From positions 1-64,000 of the forward strand of contig DASVEF010000317.1 in assembly GCA_036380715.1 (NCBI GenBank): a stretch of DNA of 64,000 nucleotides, read 5' to 3'. Positions 36,883 to 45,310 of this stretch are shown here, piece by piece. Positions within the stretch are counted from its first letter, which is position 1; each line of letters starts with the position of its first letter. The notes beneath the pieces are model-generated. The model made no database searches. It saw nothing but the letters and a program-made list of their open reading frames with translations, and was not told the origin of the DNA. The translations under genes were made by a program, and so were the position numbers. The stretch is from UBA5704 sp036380715 (lineage in GTDB: Bacteria; Acidobacteriota; Thermoanaerobaculia; Multivoradales; UBA5704).

Positions 36883-36915
36883 AAAAAACTCCAGGAGCTC
36901 GTCACGCCCCTGGAG
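36883..36915 (-). terminator. Rho-independent terminator after the PilZ gene
   Basis: On the minus strand CTCCAGG (pairing 36909-36915) and CCTGGAG (36889-36895) form a stem followed by six T residues (36883-36888), 23 bases after the PilZ stop. Confidence 0.75.
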
Positions 36916-36937
36916 TATCAGATTGGAGTGGATAGCT

Positions 36938-37342
36938 TCAGAAGACGACGGAAGCCGGGGACAGCACGGTGTCGATCCAGGCCTCCAGCCGCTGCTGGCC
37001 CAGGCCTTCAAACTCGAGGAACTTGATCCCCATGCCTCGCGGACTGCGCCAGCGGCGGCGCCAGCACACCACGGCCTTGGCGCGCACCGGTCGGGTGCCG
37101 TCGATCGAGCCGGGAGGATAGAACTCGATCGACAGTATGCTGCGCCGGGGCAGCGGGTGCGGGGTGGCAAGGAACATGCCGCCGAGACTGACGTCCTCCG
37201 CGACGGCGTGGAGGTACTCGCGCTCGTTCCTCCCCATGGGAAGCCAGCGGTAGACGACCCGCACGCCGGTGCCGATGCGCCGGAACTCCCTGCGGTTATC
37301 GACCGGATCCGCGACGGACTTGGAAGGCTCTTCGATCAGCAT
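36938..37342 (-). CDS. PilZ-domain c-di-GMP effector
   Basis: This 134-residue protein is nearly all PilZ domain. The c-di-GMP binding motifs are RREFRR (RxxxR, about 20-25) and DVSLGG (DxSxxG, about 54-59), followed by the beta strands of the barrel (SILSIEFYPPG, VRAKAVVCWRR, GMGIKFLEFEG). ATG 37342 is the first Met before the domain. Further upstream codons look non-coding. A near-perfect sigma-54 promoter at 37355-37370 would start transcription only 2-3 nt before this ATG, so translation may be from a leaderless mRNA. With the phosphodiesterase operon nearby, it is a likely local c-di-GMP receptor. Confidence 0.88.
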   Translation of the reverse strand: MLIEEPSKSVADPVDNRREFRRIGTGVRVVYRWLPMGRNEREYLHAVAEDVSLGGMFLATPHPLPRRSILSIEFYPPGSIDGTRPVRAKAVVCWRRRWRSPRGMGIKFLEFEGLGQQRLEAWIDTVLSPASVVF

Positions 37343-37354
37343 GCCCCGCCTTAC

Positions 37355-37370
37355 AGCAAGAGCCACGCCA
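37355..37370 (-). promoter_or_regulatory. Sigma-54 promoter of the PilZ gene
   Basis: The minus strand reads TGGCGTGGCTCTTGCT, with GG and GC 10 bp apart and TTGCT at -12. Pair C begins 53 bp upstream, the same distance as between cluster A and the 21707 promoter. The predicted start lies almost at the ATG, which is unusual. Confidence 0.7.
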
Positions 37371-37422
37371 GGGGGCTGGAGCCTTTTTACAGAGGGAGCG
37401 CGGCGCCGGCAGGCAGCGAGGC

Positions 37423-37458
37423 GTCCGGGATGCGGACTGGCGCGTCCAGGACCTGGAT
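37423..37458. promoter_or_regulatory. Palindrome pair C (putative enhancer sites)
   Basis: GTCCGGGATGCGGAC (37423-37437) and GTCCAGGACCTGGAT (37444-37458) are exactly 21 bp apart. They lie between the divergent PilZ and glycosyltransferase genes, 53 bp upstream of the PilZ sigma-54 promoter. Confidence 0.7.
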
Positions 37459-37473
37459 GGTCCCCGGATTGCA
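37458..37473 (+). promoter_or_regulatory. Weak sigma-54-like promoter before the glycosyltransferase
   Basis: TGGTCCCCGGATTGCA keeps GG-N10-GC and TTGCA but has a poor -24 element, and it overlaps the second palindrome of pair C by one base. It could be real, with repression or looping from another site, or fortuitous. Confidence 0.35.
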
Positions 37474-37503
37474 TATAGCCGAACGTCGAATGGAGGGGCT
37501 GGC

Positions 37504-38688
37504 ATGACTTTCGAGTCTATCGAGCTTCGGACACCGCACCTGCTCCACGTCCTGCCCACGTTCGTGCCCGCCGGGCTGGAGATGAGGACCGTCAACCTGA
37601 TCGCCGGCTTCGGCCGCGAGCTGCGGCATTCGATCCTGTCCGTGGACGGACGGACCGACGCCGCCGCACGCCTGCCGGCCGGCGCGCCGGTGCGCATCCT
37701 GCCCAGCCCGCCCAAGGCGGGCTCGCTGCTCACCACGGCGCGGTTGCGCGAGGTGCTGCGCCGGGAGCGGCCGGACCTAGTCCTCACCTACAACTGGGGA
37801 GCCTTCGACATGCTGCTCGCGGCCCGCAGCGCCGGCTTCCGGCAGGTGATCCACCACGAGGACGGGTTCAACGCCGACGAGGCCCACACGTTCAAGCGCC
37901 GGCGGGTGCTCGCCCGGCGCGCCGCTCTGGGCGGCGTGCGGCGCCTGGTGGTCCCTTCAAACCGGCTCTACGAGATCGCCACAGAGCTCTGGAAGGTGCC
38001 GGCCGAGAAGGTGACTCTGGTGCGCAACGGCATCCTGCTCGACGCCTACGAGCCGGCGGACGGCAATCCCGGGTTGCGGCGGGAGCTCGGCATTCCCGAG
38101 GACGCCCTGGTCGTGGGCACGGTCGGCCACCTGCGCCCGGAGAAGAACTTTCTGCGGCTGCTCGACGCCTGCGCGGCGCTCCCCGGCGTCCACGCGCTGA
38201 TCGTCGGCGAGGGGTCCGAGCGGGCGGCCCTGGAGGAGCGCGCGGCCCGGCCGGACCTCGCCGGCCGCGTCCACCTCGCCGGCTACCGGCCCGATCCGCC
38301 CCGCTTCTACCAGGCCATGGACGTCTTCGCCCTGACCTCCGACACCGAGCAGATGCCGGTCTGCCTGCTGGAGGCCATGGCCTCCAGCCTCCCGATCGTG
38401 ACCACCGACGTCGGGGACATCCGCCAGGTCCTCCCCGTCGAGCAGGCTCCCTGGCTGGCGCCCCTCCAGGGAGAAGCCACCGCCGCGGTTCTGGCGGACA
38501 AGCTGGGCGAGCTGGCCGGCGATCCCGAGACCCGGCGGCGGCTCGGCGCGATCAACCGGCGGCAGGTCGAGACCTCCTTCTCCTTCTCGTCGATGCTGAC
38601 CGCGTATCGCGAGATCTACCACTCGGTCCTCTGCACACCCCCCGCTCGGAGCCTCCCCTTGGAAGAGGAGGTGGAAGGGCTGTGCTAA
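37504..38688 (+). CDS. GT4-type glycosyltransferase
   Basis: This 394-residue GT-B glycosyltransferase has an N-terminal acceptor domain (LLHVLPTFVPAGLEMRTVNLI) and a C-terminal nucleotide-sugar domain with VGTVGHLRPEKNF, ALIVGEGSE and DVFALTSDTEQMPVCLLEAMASSLP. The latter contains the E-x7-E motif. It starts at ATG 37504 after GGAGGGG. Enzymes of this kind extend exopolysaccharide, lipopolysaccharide or capsule. The acceptor is unknown. It is divergent from the PilZ gene and might share its regulation. No other polysaccharide genes adjoin, so it is an isolated transferase here. Confidence 0.9.
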   Translation: MTFESIELRTPHLLHVLPTFVPAGLEMRTVNLIAGFGRELRHSILSVDGRTDAAARLPAGAPVRILPSPPKAGSLLTTARLREVLRRERPDLVLTYNWGAFDMLLAARSAGFRQVIHHEDGFNADEAHTFKRRRVLARRAALGGVRRLVVPSNRLYEIATELWKVPAEKVTLVRNGILLDAYEPADGNPGLRRELGIPEDALVVGTVGHLRPEKNFLRLLDACAALPGVHALIVGEGSERAALEERAARPDLAGRVHLAGYRPDPPRFYQAMDVFALTSDTEQMPVCLLEAMASSLPIVTTDVGDIRQVLPVEQAPWLAPLQGEATAAVLADKLGELAGDPETRRRLGAINRRQVETSFSFSSMLTAYREIYHSVLCTPPARSLPLEEEVEGLC

Positions 38689-38793
38689 AATGCAACCCGC
38701 ATTGAGCCAAGACCCACCAAAACGCAACGCCGCACCCCTCTTTTCAGGTCGACGCCAGCACCGCGAAACCGGTGCTCCGGGTGAGGTGCGGCC

Positions 38794-40152
38794 GTGAGCC
38801 CGTTCCTGCTCGCCGCGTCGGTCCCGGGTCCGGGAGTATCCATCGACCCCTGGTGGGGACTCTTCCTGGCCCTCCTGCTGGTCGCGCTCAACGGATTCTT
38901 CGTCGCGGCCGAGTTCGCGCTGGTCAAGGTGCGGCCGACCCAGATCGATCCCTATGTCCAGGAGGGGCATCGCCGGGCCGAGGTGGCGCGGCACATGGTC
39001 CGCCACCTCGACGCCTACCTGTCCGCCACCCAGCTCGGCATCACCCTGGCGAGCCTGGCCCTGGGCTGGATCGGCGAGCCGGCGTTCGCCTGGATCATCG
39101 AGCCGGCGGTCACCGCCGTCGCGGGCGAGAACCCGCAGCTCGTCCATTCGATCGCCCTGACGGTTTCGTTCCTGGTGATCACCATCCTGCACATCGTGCT
39201 GGGAGAGCTGGCGCCCAAATCGGTCGCCATCCGCAAGCCGGAGGGGACGAGCCTGATGGTGGCGCTCCCCCTGTTCTTCTTCTACAAGGTCACCTACCCG
39301 GCGATCTGGCTGCTCAACCACACGGCGAACTTCCTGCTCAAGCTGGTCGGCATCGCCCCGGTGAGCGAGGGGGAGCTGGCCCACGACGAGGAGGAGCTGC
39401 GGCGGCTGCTCTCCACGACGCACGGCAGCCACATGTCGAAGCAGAAGCGGGAGCTGCTCGACAACATCTTCGAGCTGTCCCACCGGGTGGCCCGCCAGAT
39501 CATGGTGCCGCGCCAGGACGTGGTCTACCTCTCCACGACCCGGACGCTGGCCGAGAACCTGCGGATCGCCCGCCGCAGCGGACACACCCGCTTCCCGCTC
39601 TGCGAAGGGGACCTCGACCACGTCGCCGGCCTGATCCACATCAAGGACATCTTCCGCAAGGAACGCCCGATCGTCTCGCTGAAGGACGTGGCGCGCGAGA
39701 TCGCCTTCGTCCCCGAAAGCCTGGAGCTCGACCGCCTGCTCAAGCGGATGCGCACCGAGCGGTTCCACCTCGCCGCAATCATCGACGAGTACGGCGGCGT
39801 CTCGGGCGTCGTCACCCTGGAAGACGTCATCGAGGAGATCGTCGGCCAGATCCAGGACGAGTTCGACGTGGAGAAGCCCGAGATCCGCACGGAAGAGCCG
39901 GGCGTCTACGTGGTGTCGGGCGGCATGCTGATCGAGGACCTGGAAGACGAGCTGGACCTCGAATTCAGCGACCGCGACGAGGACACCCTCGGCGGCGTGG
40001 TCCTCTCCGAGCTGGGCCGGACGCCCGCGGTGGGCGACCGGGTCGAGCTGGGTCCCGTGGTGCTGGAGGTGCTCGACGTGGACGGCAACCGCGTCAAGGA
40101 CCTGCGCGTCACCGCCCGGCAGCCGGCCACGGTGCCGGAAGAAGAATCGTAG
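38794..40152 (+). CDS. DUF21/CBS/CorC_HlyC-domain membrane protein (CNNM family)
   Basis: This 452-residue protein starts at GTG 38794 after GAGGTG. The N-terminal DUF21 domain has about four membrane segments (WGLFLALLLVALNGFFVAAEFALVKVR; SIALTVSFLVITILHIVLGEL; LMVALPLFFFYKVTYP). Two CBS domains follow (about 215-335: MVPRQDVVYLST; FHLAAIIDEYGGVSGVVTLEDVIEEIVG in outline). A C-terminal CorC_HlyC domain completes it (about 360-440). Family members take part in magnesium or cobalt homeostasis. The older name hemolysin is misleading. A perfect inverted repeat GAGACGCCCC/GGGGCGTCTC (40152-40173) follows the stop and may terminate transcription. Confidence 0.92.
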   Translation: MSPFLLAASVPGPGVSIDPWWGLFLALLLVALNGFFVAAEFALVKVRPTQIDPYVQEGHRRAEVARHMVRHLDAYLSATQLGITLASLALGWIGEPAFAWIIEPAVTAVAGENPQLVHSIALTVSFLVITILHIVLGELAPKSVAIRKPEGTSLMVALPLFFFYKVTYPAIWLLNHTANFLLKLVGIAPVSEGELAHDEEELRRLLSTTHGSHMSKQKRELLDNIFELSHRVARQIMVPRQDVVYLSTTRTLAENLRIARRSGHTRFPLCEGDLDHVAGLIHIKDIFRKERPIVSLKDVAREIAFVPESLELDRLLKRMRTERFHLAAIIDEYGGVSGVVTLEDVIEEIVGQIQDEFDVEKPEIRTEEPGVYVVSGGMLIEDLEDELDLEFSDRDEDTLGGVVLSELGRTPAVGDRVELGPVVLEVLDVDGNRVKDLRVTARQPATVPEEES

Positions 40153-40173
40153 AGACGCCCCGTGGGGCGTCTC
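40152..40173 (+). terminator. Inverted repeat after the CBS-domain gene
   Basis: GAGACGCCCC and GGGGCGTCTC form a perfect 10-bp stem with a 2-base loop overlapping the stop codon of the CBS-domain gene. No T-run follows, so termination would be weak. It directly precedes a sigma-54 promoter. Confidence 0.45.
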
Positions 40174-40179
40174 CCAGCG

Positions 40180-40195
40180 CGGCACATCGCTTGCA
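40180..40195 (+). promoter_or_regulatory. Sigma-54 promoter of the DUF2383 gene
   Basis: CGGCACATCGCTTGCA keeps GGCAC, TTGCA and exact 10-bp spacing of GG and GC. The predicted leader is about 47 nt. No GTCC-N7-GGAC palindrome was found nearby, so a different activator may act here, possibly from inside the upstream gene. Confidence 0.65.
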
Positions 40196-40252
40196 GTTTC
40201 CTTCTTCCGCAGGAGGGGTACTTCTGCCCCAGCCATGAGAAGGAGACACCAA

Positions 40253-40695
40253 TGCAGACGACCCTGACCGATGCGACGACCCTGAACAGCCTGTTGCGGG
40301 GCGAGATGTCCGCCCTCGAGACCTACCGGCAGGCGATCGAGAAGTTCCGCCACGAAAACGAGCCCGGACTGGAGCAGCTCCGGGCGATCCAGCGCGACCA
40401 CCGCGACGCGGCCGACGCGCTGTGGCATCACATCGAGGGACACGGCGACAGGCCCTCCGAAGGCTCCGGCCCGTGGGGCGCTTTCGCCAAGGCGGTCGAG
40501 GGCGCGGCCCAGCTCTTCGGCGACACGGCGGCGCTCAAGGCTCTCAAGGAGGGCGAGGAGCACGGCCTGAAGGACTATCAGGACGCGCTGGAGAGCAAGA
40601 ACCTTCCCGTCGACTGCCGCGAGCTGATCCTCAGCCTCATCCCGAAGCAGAGGCAGCACATCGCGATCCTCGATCAGTTGAAGGCCCGGGTCTGA
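40253..40695 (+). CDS. DUF2383 ferritin-like four-helix protein
   Basis: This 147-residue protein starts at ATG 40253 after AAGGAGA. It is a helical bundle with acidic and His residues spaced as in ferritin-like proteins: EMSALETYRQAIEKF, IQRDHRDAADALWHHIEGHGD, and a later half with EGEEHGLKDYQDAL. DUF2383 proteins (PA2169 family) are poorly characterised, often stress-induced. A good sigma-54 promoter precedes it. The gene is separated from the next one by an inverted pair of dispersed repeats. Confidence 0.82.
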
Positions 40696-40698
40696 GGA

Positions 40699-40854
40699 CC
40701 CTCACCCCCTGACCCCCTCTCCCATCCGCACTCACGCCCACCCGGGAGAGGGGGAACCCTGATCGTAAACCCCGTAAACGCTTCTTCCTGTCCGCTTTTC
40801 TCCCCCTCTCCCGGTGGCTGGGAGGGGATGGGAGAGGGGGCCGGGGGGTGAGGG
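40699..40854. repeat. Inverted pair of CCCTCACCCCCTGGCC-type dispersed repeats
   Basis: One copy (40699-40756) reads CCCTCACCCCCTGACCCCC and ends in GGGAGAGGGGG. A second copy (40801-40854) is inverted and ends GGGGGGTGAGGG. Together they could form a long hairpin between two convergent genes. The same element occurs at 51380-51436 and, again as an inverted pair, at 59801-59936. It behaves like a REP/MITE-type element at gene ends. Confidence 0.8.
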
Positions 40855-40855
40855 C

Positions 40856-41863
40856 TCACACCCCCGGCACCTCCATCCGGCACATCGCCGAGAGCACGGC
40901 GGCGAGGAAGACGTATTGGGCCAGCGCCAGCCGGTCCCCCGGCTCTTCGTTCCGCCGGGAGAACGCCTGGAACACCGCCAGGATCAGCAGCAGGATGAGC
41001 ATCCCCTCGCGGGTGACCGCCCAGAGGACGCCCAGCGCCGCGGCGGCTAGGATCTTCTGGTTGCGGGAGAGCGCGTGGAACCCGCGCCCGCCGTCGAGCC
41101 CCCAGAGCGGGAGGAGATTGAAGAGGTTGATCAGAGCGCCCCATTTGGCGATGGCCGCCCAGATCGGCCCGCCACCCGCGAGGTAGACCCCCCAGGCCGC
41201 GACGGCCGCCCCGAGGCCCCACAGCGGACCGGCGAGGCCGACGCGGGCGTCCTCCCGCGCGCTGACCGGCTTCTGCCGCAGCCGTACGAACGCTCCGATG
41301 CCCGGGATGAACATGGGCGCCGAGGCCGGGATGCCGAACCGGCGCAGCGCGGCCACGTGCCCCATCTCGTGGACGTAGATCGACGCGATGAGCCCGAACG
41401 CGAGCTTCCATCCGAAGATCCCCCAGTAGATGCCCGCCGACAGCAGCATCGTCGACAGGGTGCCCACCTTGGTCAGCCCGACGAGCAGCAGCTTGCCCTT
41501 GGAGAGGGCGATCAGGAGGACCGCCTTGAGCTTCCAGAGGAGCAGCGCGCCGGCCGCGAGCCAGCCTCCCGCCTTCCAGACTCTGCGGAACGAACGGCGC
41601 TCGCCGCCGCCCCCCGGCATCGCCTCGACGCGGCGGCTCAGCGTTTCCACCCGGCCGGCGATCGCCTCCGCCTGCCGGGAGCCGGACGGCAGCAGGCCGA
41701 GCGCCCGCCGCCAGACGGCGAGGGCTTCCGTGGGACGGTCAGATTCCGCCGCCTCGGCCTCGCGCGCCAGCCGCTTCAGCTCGTCCGCGTGGACGAGACT
41801 GTGGCAGACCGGGCAGCTCAGCAGCGCGGGCGCGACTTCCGTCTGGCAGGCGGCGCAGAGCAT
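40856..41863 (-). CDS. M50-family site-2-type metalloprotease
   Basis: This 335-residue membrane protein has an N-terminal zinc-ribbon-like segment (MLCAACQTEVAP, SCPVCHSL). A linker with TPR-like helices follows, then a membrane domain with the metalloprotease motif HEMGH (about 166-170) and the second ligand motif NLLPLWGLDGGR. The family performs regulated proteolysis within or near membranes. The zinc ribbon/M50 combination suggests a standalone regulator rather than RseP, which has PDZ domains. It is co-transcribed with the zinc-ribbon membrane protein 3 bp upstream. Confidence 0.85.
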   Translation of the reverse strand: MLCAACQTEVAPALLSCPVCHSLVHADELKRLAREAEAAESDRPTEALAVWRRALGLLPSGSRQAEAIAGRVETLSRRVEAMPGGGGERRSFRRVWKAGGWLAAGALLLWKLKAVLLIALSKGKLLLVGLTKVGTLSTMLLSAGIYWGIFGWKLAFGLIASIYVHEMGHVAALRRFGIPASAPMFIPGIGAFVRLRQKPVSAREDARVGLAGPLWGLGAAVAAWGVYLAGGGPIWAAIAKWGALINLFNLLPLWGLDGGRGFHALSRNQKILAAAALGVLWAVTREGMLILLLILAVFQAFSRRNEEPGDRLALAQYVFLAAVLSAMCRMEVPGV

Positions 41864-41866
41864 GCG

Positions 41867-42676
41867 TCAGCCCATCAGGTTCGGAGGCTGCTGGACCTTC
41901 CCGACCTGGTAGGGTCCCGTGATCTCCAGCGCCGCCCGCTTGGGGATCTTCCAAGCTTCCCAGAGCCCGACGCCGATGATCACGATCATGATCGGGCTCT
42001 CCATGCTGACGAAGACCGGCGTGGCGGCGATGATGAAGAGGATCCCCGCGAGGCCGAGCGCGACGTCGGCTCCGGACAGATCCACCTCCTCCTCAACCGT
42101 CAGGGTTGCGGCCGCGCTCGCCTGCACCGGGGTTCCGGCCTTCTCCGGCTGTCCCGCCGCCGGGGCCGTCGCCGCCTCGCCGCCAGCCTCCGTTGCGGCC
42201 TCCTCCCCTGATCCTCGCATCGCCTGGAAGACCGCAGGCATGAAGGTGCTCGCGATCGCCATGTAGGTGATGAAGACCGCCAAGACCTGGTACCCCCATC
42301 CGCCCTTGGCCTTGACGCCCCAGCGCACCGCGTAGCCGACCATCACGCCGACGACGATCGCGATCAGGGCGATGTCGTAATCGGTCAGCTCCCGCACCCC
42401 CCAGTAGATGAGGGCGCCCACCAGTCCCGCCAGGACCCCGGCGATCGCCGCCTTGAAGAAGCCGGAGGCCCCGGGCCGGACCTGAAACTCCTGCTCCTCC
42501 TTGTAGCGGCAGGCCTCGCAGGCCGGCTTGTCGTTGAGGTGGTAGTAGGAGGAGTGGAGCGGCGTGCCGCAGAAGGCGCACTCGAAACTCTCCGGCTCCC
42601 CGCCGCTCGTGTACTCGGCGCGGTCGAACTGCAGATCGCCCTGCCCTTGGGGCATATCCTGGCTGGTCGGCTCCAT
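41867..42676 (-). CDS. Zinc-ribbon multi-pass membrane protein, unknown function
   Basis: This is a 269-residue protein. An N-terminal zinc finger (CAFCGTPL ... YHLNDKPACEACR, about 34-58) precedes about six membrane segments (FFKAAIAGVLAGLVGALIYW; YDIALIAIVVGVMVGYAV; YQVLAVFITYMAIAST; DVALGLAGILFIIAAT; PIMIVIIGVGLWEAW). An Ala/Glu-rich linker lies between the third and fourth. It ends with a short cytoplasmic tail. Tight linkage to the M50 protease gene suggests that it is a partner or substrate. No named family is recognised beyond the zinc finger. Confidence 0.7.
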   Translation of the reverse strand: MEPTSQDMPQGQGDLQFDRAEYTSGGEPESFECAFCGTPLHSSYYHLNDKPACEACRYKEEQEFQVRPGASGFFKAAIAGVLAGLVGALIYWGVRELTDYDIALIAIVVGVMVGYAVRWGVKAKGGWGYQVLAVFITYMAIASTFMPAVFQAMRGSGEEAATEAGGEAATAPAAGQPEKAGTPVQASAAATLTVEEEVDLSGADVALGLAGILFIIAATPVFVSMESPIMIVIIGVGLWEAWKIPKRAALEITGPYQVGKVQQPPNLMG

Positions 42677-42785
42677 GGCGACGCTCCTTTCGCGAAAAGT
42701 CGCGGCGCAGGCGACCCGGCTGCCGGGCCCCCGCGCTCCGTTCCGCTGACCGTTTCTCCGTTGTACGGTGTCTGTTCGGGTAAGT

Positions 42786-44714
42786 TTATTTCAAATCGGC
42801 CCCGGAGGGAGGGGCGAAGGTCAACCGGTCGAGGATCGCCAGGACCGCCTTCTCGTAGCGCTGCCACTGGCTGGCCGGCGCCGTGGCCGTGGCCAGGAAC
42901 ATCTCCGGTCCGCGGCCGTAGACGCGGATGACGCCCTGCATCTCCACGTCCCCCGTGGTGCGGAAGCGGCTCTCCAGCCCCGCGATCCCGCCCTGTTCGA
43001 CCGGCCGCGAGCCGAGTTCCTCGTAGCCTCCGATCGACATCTTGAGGCCGAGGTCGAGCATCGGCTTCATCGCCTCCAGGGAGACCTCGGTCGGCATCTT
43101 CTGGTAGGCGAGGATGATGCGCGCGTCCCCCTCGGGAGCGGAGATCATCAGCGCGGACATGGACAGCGGCGGCTTCGCGTCCAGGGTCCAGTCGCGATAG
43201 GCGTCCGGCAGCGTCAGAGACAGGCCGATCCCGGGATTGGCGTAGGAGCGGCCGTCCTCGCTGACCGTGCCGGCCGGCCGCTCCTGGGCGAGGATCTCCT
43301 GGACCTCCGGCTCGGCGATCAGCTCCTGGAGAGTGGACTGGGCGGCCTGCTCCTTTTCGCCCTCTTGGATCCCGAGCGCCGCGAGGTCGAGGCTCCGGTT
43401 CTCCGGGCGCCGCGCCTCGACCGCCGCGAGCCGGGAACGCAGGCCCGCCAGCTCCTTGCCGGACGTCCTTCGGAAGATCAGCACGCGCCGGGGAGCCACC
43501 GCCTCCACCTTCCAGCCCCGCCCGAGCCGCCGTGCCGCGGTCCGCAGCTCCCTGGCGTCGGCCTCGGTGTCCCACTCGGTGATCCAGGCCAGCACGCGCC
43601 GGCCCTTGACCTCGTAGACGGCGAAGCGGTCGCCGCCCCAGCCCGCGGCGGTCCTGGCCGCGTCGGCGCTCTCGCGCAGCAGGATCTTGATCCCCAGCTC
43701 ACCGAGCTCCCCCTCGGCGAGCTTGCGGGCGCCGGGCAGCGCGGCCGAGAGATCCGGCCAGGAGAGGACGACCGGGTCGTCCCGCCGCCCGTGCCACTTC
43801 TCCGGATGGAGGATCTGCTCGGAAGAGCGCGGCGGGTCCTGGCGGAAGGCGTAATCCAGCAGCTTCTGGCCCCCCTTCTGCCGCACGCTCAGGCAGAAGG
43901 CGTAGCCCTGGAGGTAGCTGAAGATCATGGTGTCGCGCAGCCAGGCCGGCGCGGCGGCCATCTCCTTGGAGCCCGGCAGGTCGGGCGACATCTCCAGGAG
44001 CTCGTCCGGGTCCTCCAGGGCCTGGCCCAGGAACTGGTCCGCGCCGGGCATGTCCTCGATGCGCGCGCCCAGATAAGCGTTGAACATGGTGAGCGACGCG
44101 TCCCCCTCGACCAGCGCGAGGCGGGCCGCGGTCTCGTCCGACAGCGGGCTCCCCTCGGTGAAGCGCTTCAGGTCGAAGTGCTGGTCCTGGATCGCGTGCG
44201 TCAGCTCGTGGACCAGCACCATCTCTTCCATGCGCGCCGCCTCCTCGCCGTGCTGCTCCTGGAAGCCCTCGCCGAGCAGGCTGCCGCCGCGGTGCACGAG
44301 GCTCAGGTAGCGGCGCTCGGGATCGTAGTAGCCGGCGATCTGGCTGGTCAGCAGCTCGGGGTAGTAGCTCGCCAGGTCGAGGCTCTCGGGGATCAGGCCG
44401 AACGCCTTCAGCGCGGCGTCCACCGCCTTCAGCTCCTCGACCGGCATGTCCTCGCGGAGCGCTTCGAGGACCTTCCCCTTGAGGTCCTTCTCCTGGACGA
44501 TGCCGGAGGGGACCGGGCGCTTCACCTCCAGGCCGCGGTACTTCTCGGCCGAATCCAGCAGCTCGCCGATCCGGCGCGCCATCTCCGGAGAAAGGGGGGA
44601 CACGCCGGGCGGCAATCCGGGATCGGCGGGAGCGGCGGGCTCGGGCCTGGCGGTCTGGGCGGCGAGGGGAGCGGCCAGGAGGAGGCCGGACAGCAGGAGG
44701 ACTCTAATGACCAT
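42786..44714 (-). CDS. Secreted HExxH metalloprotease-like protein
   Basis: This 642-residue protein has a signal peptide (RVLLLSGLLLAAPLAAQ). The central domain has the zinc-binding motif HELTHAIQDQHFDL (about 171-184), followed by LALVEGDASLTMF, which supplies a third ligand (Glu) as in gluzincins. The C-terminal part (about 490-640) forms a separate alpha-beta domain (GIGLSLTLPDAYRDW; ARIILAYQKMPTEVSLEAM). Substrate unknown. It overlaps the 3' end of the LURP-one-type gene by 11 bp, so the two are co-transcribed. It may mature or degrade envelope proteins. Confidence 0.75.
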   Translation of the reverse strand: MVIRVLLLSGLLLAAPLAAQTARPEPAAPADPGLPPGVSPLSPEMARRIGELLDSAEKYRGLEVKRPVPSGIVQEKDLKGKVLEALREDMPVEELKAVDAALKAFGLIPESLDLASYYPELLTSQIAGYYDPERRYLSLVHRGGSLLGEGFQEQHGEEAARMEEMVLVHELTHAIQDQHFDLKRFTEGSPLSDETAARLALVEGDASLTMFNAYLGARIEDMPGADQFLGQALEDPDELLEMSPDLPGSKEMAAAPAWLRDTMIFSYLQGYAFCLSVRQKGGQKLLDYAFRQDPPRSSEQILHPEKWHGRRDDPVVLSWPDLSAALPGARKLAEGELGELGIKILLRESADAARTAAGWGGDRFAVYEVKGRRVLAWITEWDTEADARELRTAARRLGRGWKVEAVAPRRVLIFRRTSGKELAGLRSRLAAVEARRPENRSLDLAALGIQEGEKEQAAQSTLQELIAEPEVQEILAQERPAGTVSEDGRSYANPGIGLSLTLPDAYRDWTLDAKPPLSMSALMISAPEGDARIILAYQKMPTEVSLEAMKPMLDLGLKMSIGGYEELGSRPVEQGGIAGLESRFRTTGDVEMQGVIRVYGRGPEMFLATATAPASQWQRYEKAVLAILDRLTFAPPSGADLK

Positions 44715-45198
44715 CGCCCTCGTCCTCGTGGCACGCGCGGTCGATCACCACCGCGCAGGCCAGGATCAGCACCTCGTCCTCGCCTTCGGCGATGTCGATG
44801 CCGTAGGTGTCCTTCAGCGAGAGCCATCTCTTCGACACCGTGGCGACCGTCCGCCCGCCGCGCTCGAACTCGTACTCGTGGTCGAGGATGTTGCCGCGCG
44901 CCTCCAGATCGCCGGGGCCGGGCACGTCGACGGAGAACTTGCAGCCCAGGAGAGAGAACAGCGACTTCCTGACCGTGGCATAGGGCCGGCCGTCGCGGGA
45001 GATCTCGTAGGTGATCCCCCAGGACAGCAGCTTCTTGTCGATCCGCGCCAGCTCCCGGCCCTCGCGGTCCTTGAACGACAGCTTATCGCCGATCGCCAGC
45101 ACCTTGCCGTCGACATAGAAGACCTCGCGGCCCTCGTCGTCCCGGATGACGAAATCGTCCCCAAGGGCGAACAGCTTCTCTTTCATGACGTAACGCAT
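44704..45198 (-). CDS. LURP-one-related (LOR) family protein
   Basis: This 164-residue protein starts at ATG 45198 after AGGAGGTC. It consists of paired short beta hairpins (FALGDDFVIRDDEGREVFYVDGKVLAIGDKLSF in outline), the twelve-stranded tubby-like barrel with one central helix seen in LOR/DUF567 proteins. Cys near GCKFSV is not conserved. Homologues in plants are defence-linked and bacterial ones are of unknown role, perhaps phospholipid binding. It heads an operon with the secreted metalloprotease. Confidence 0.85.
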   Translation of the reverse strand: MRYVMKEKLFALGDDFVIRDDEGREVFYVDGKVLAIGDKLSFKDREGRELARIDKKLLSWGITYEISRDGRPYATVRKSLFSLLGCKFSVDVPGPGDLEARGNILDHEYEFERGGRTVATVSKRWLSLKDTYGIDIAEGEDEVLILACAVVIDRACHEDEGDGH

Positions 45199-45310
45199 GG
45201 CCTCTGACCTCCTGCCCGGGACGTATACGGGGAAACGCGCGGACGGGTTTGGCGGCGGAATCCCGCTCTCATGGGATGATCCCGCCAACCGCAGTATACC
45301 GGGAGGGTTC

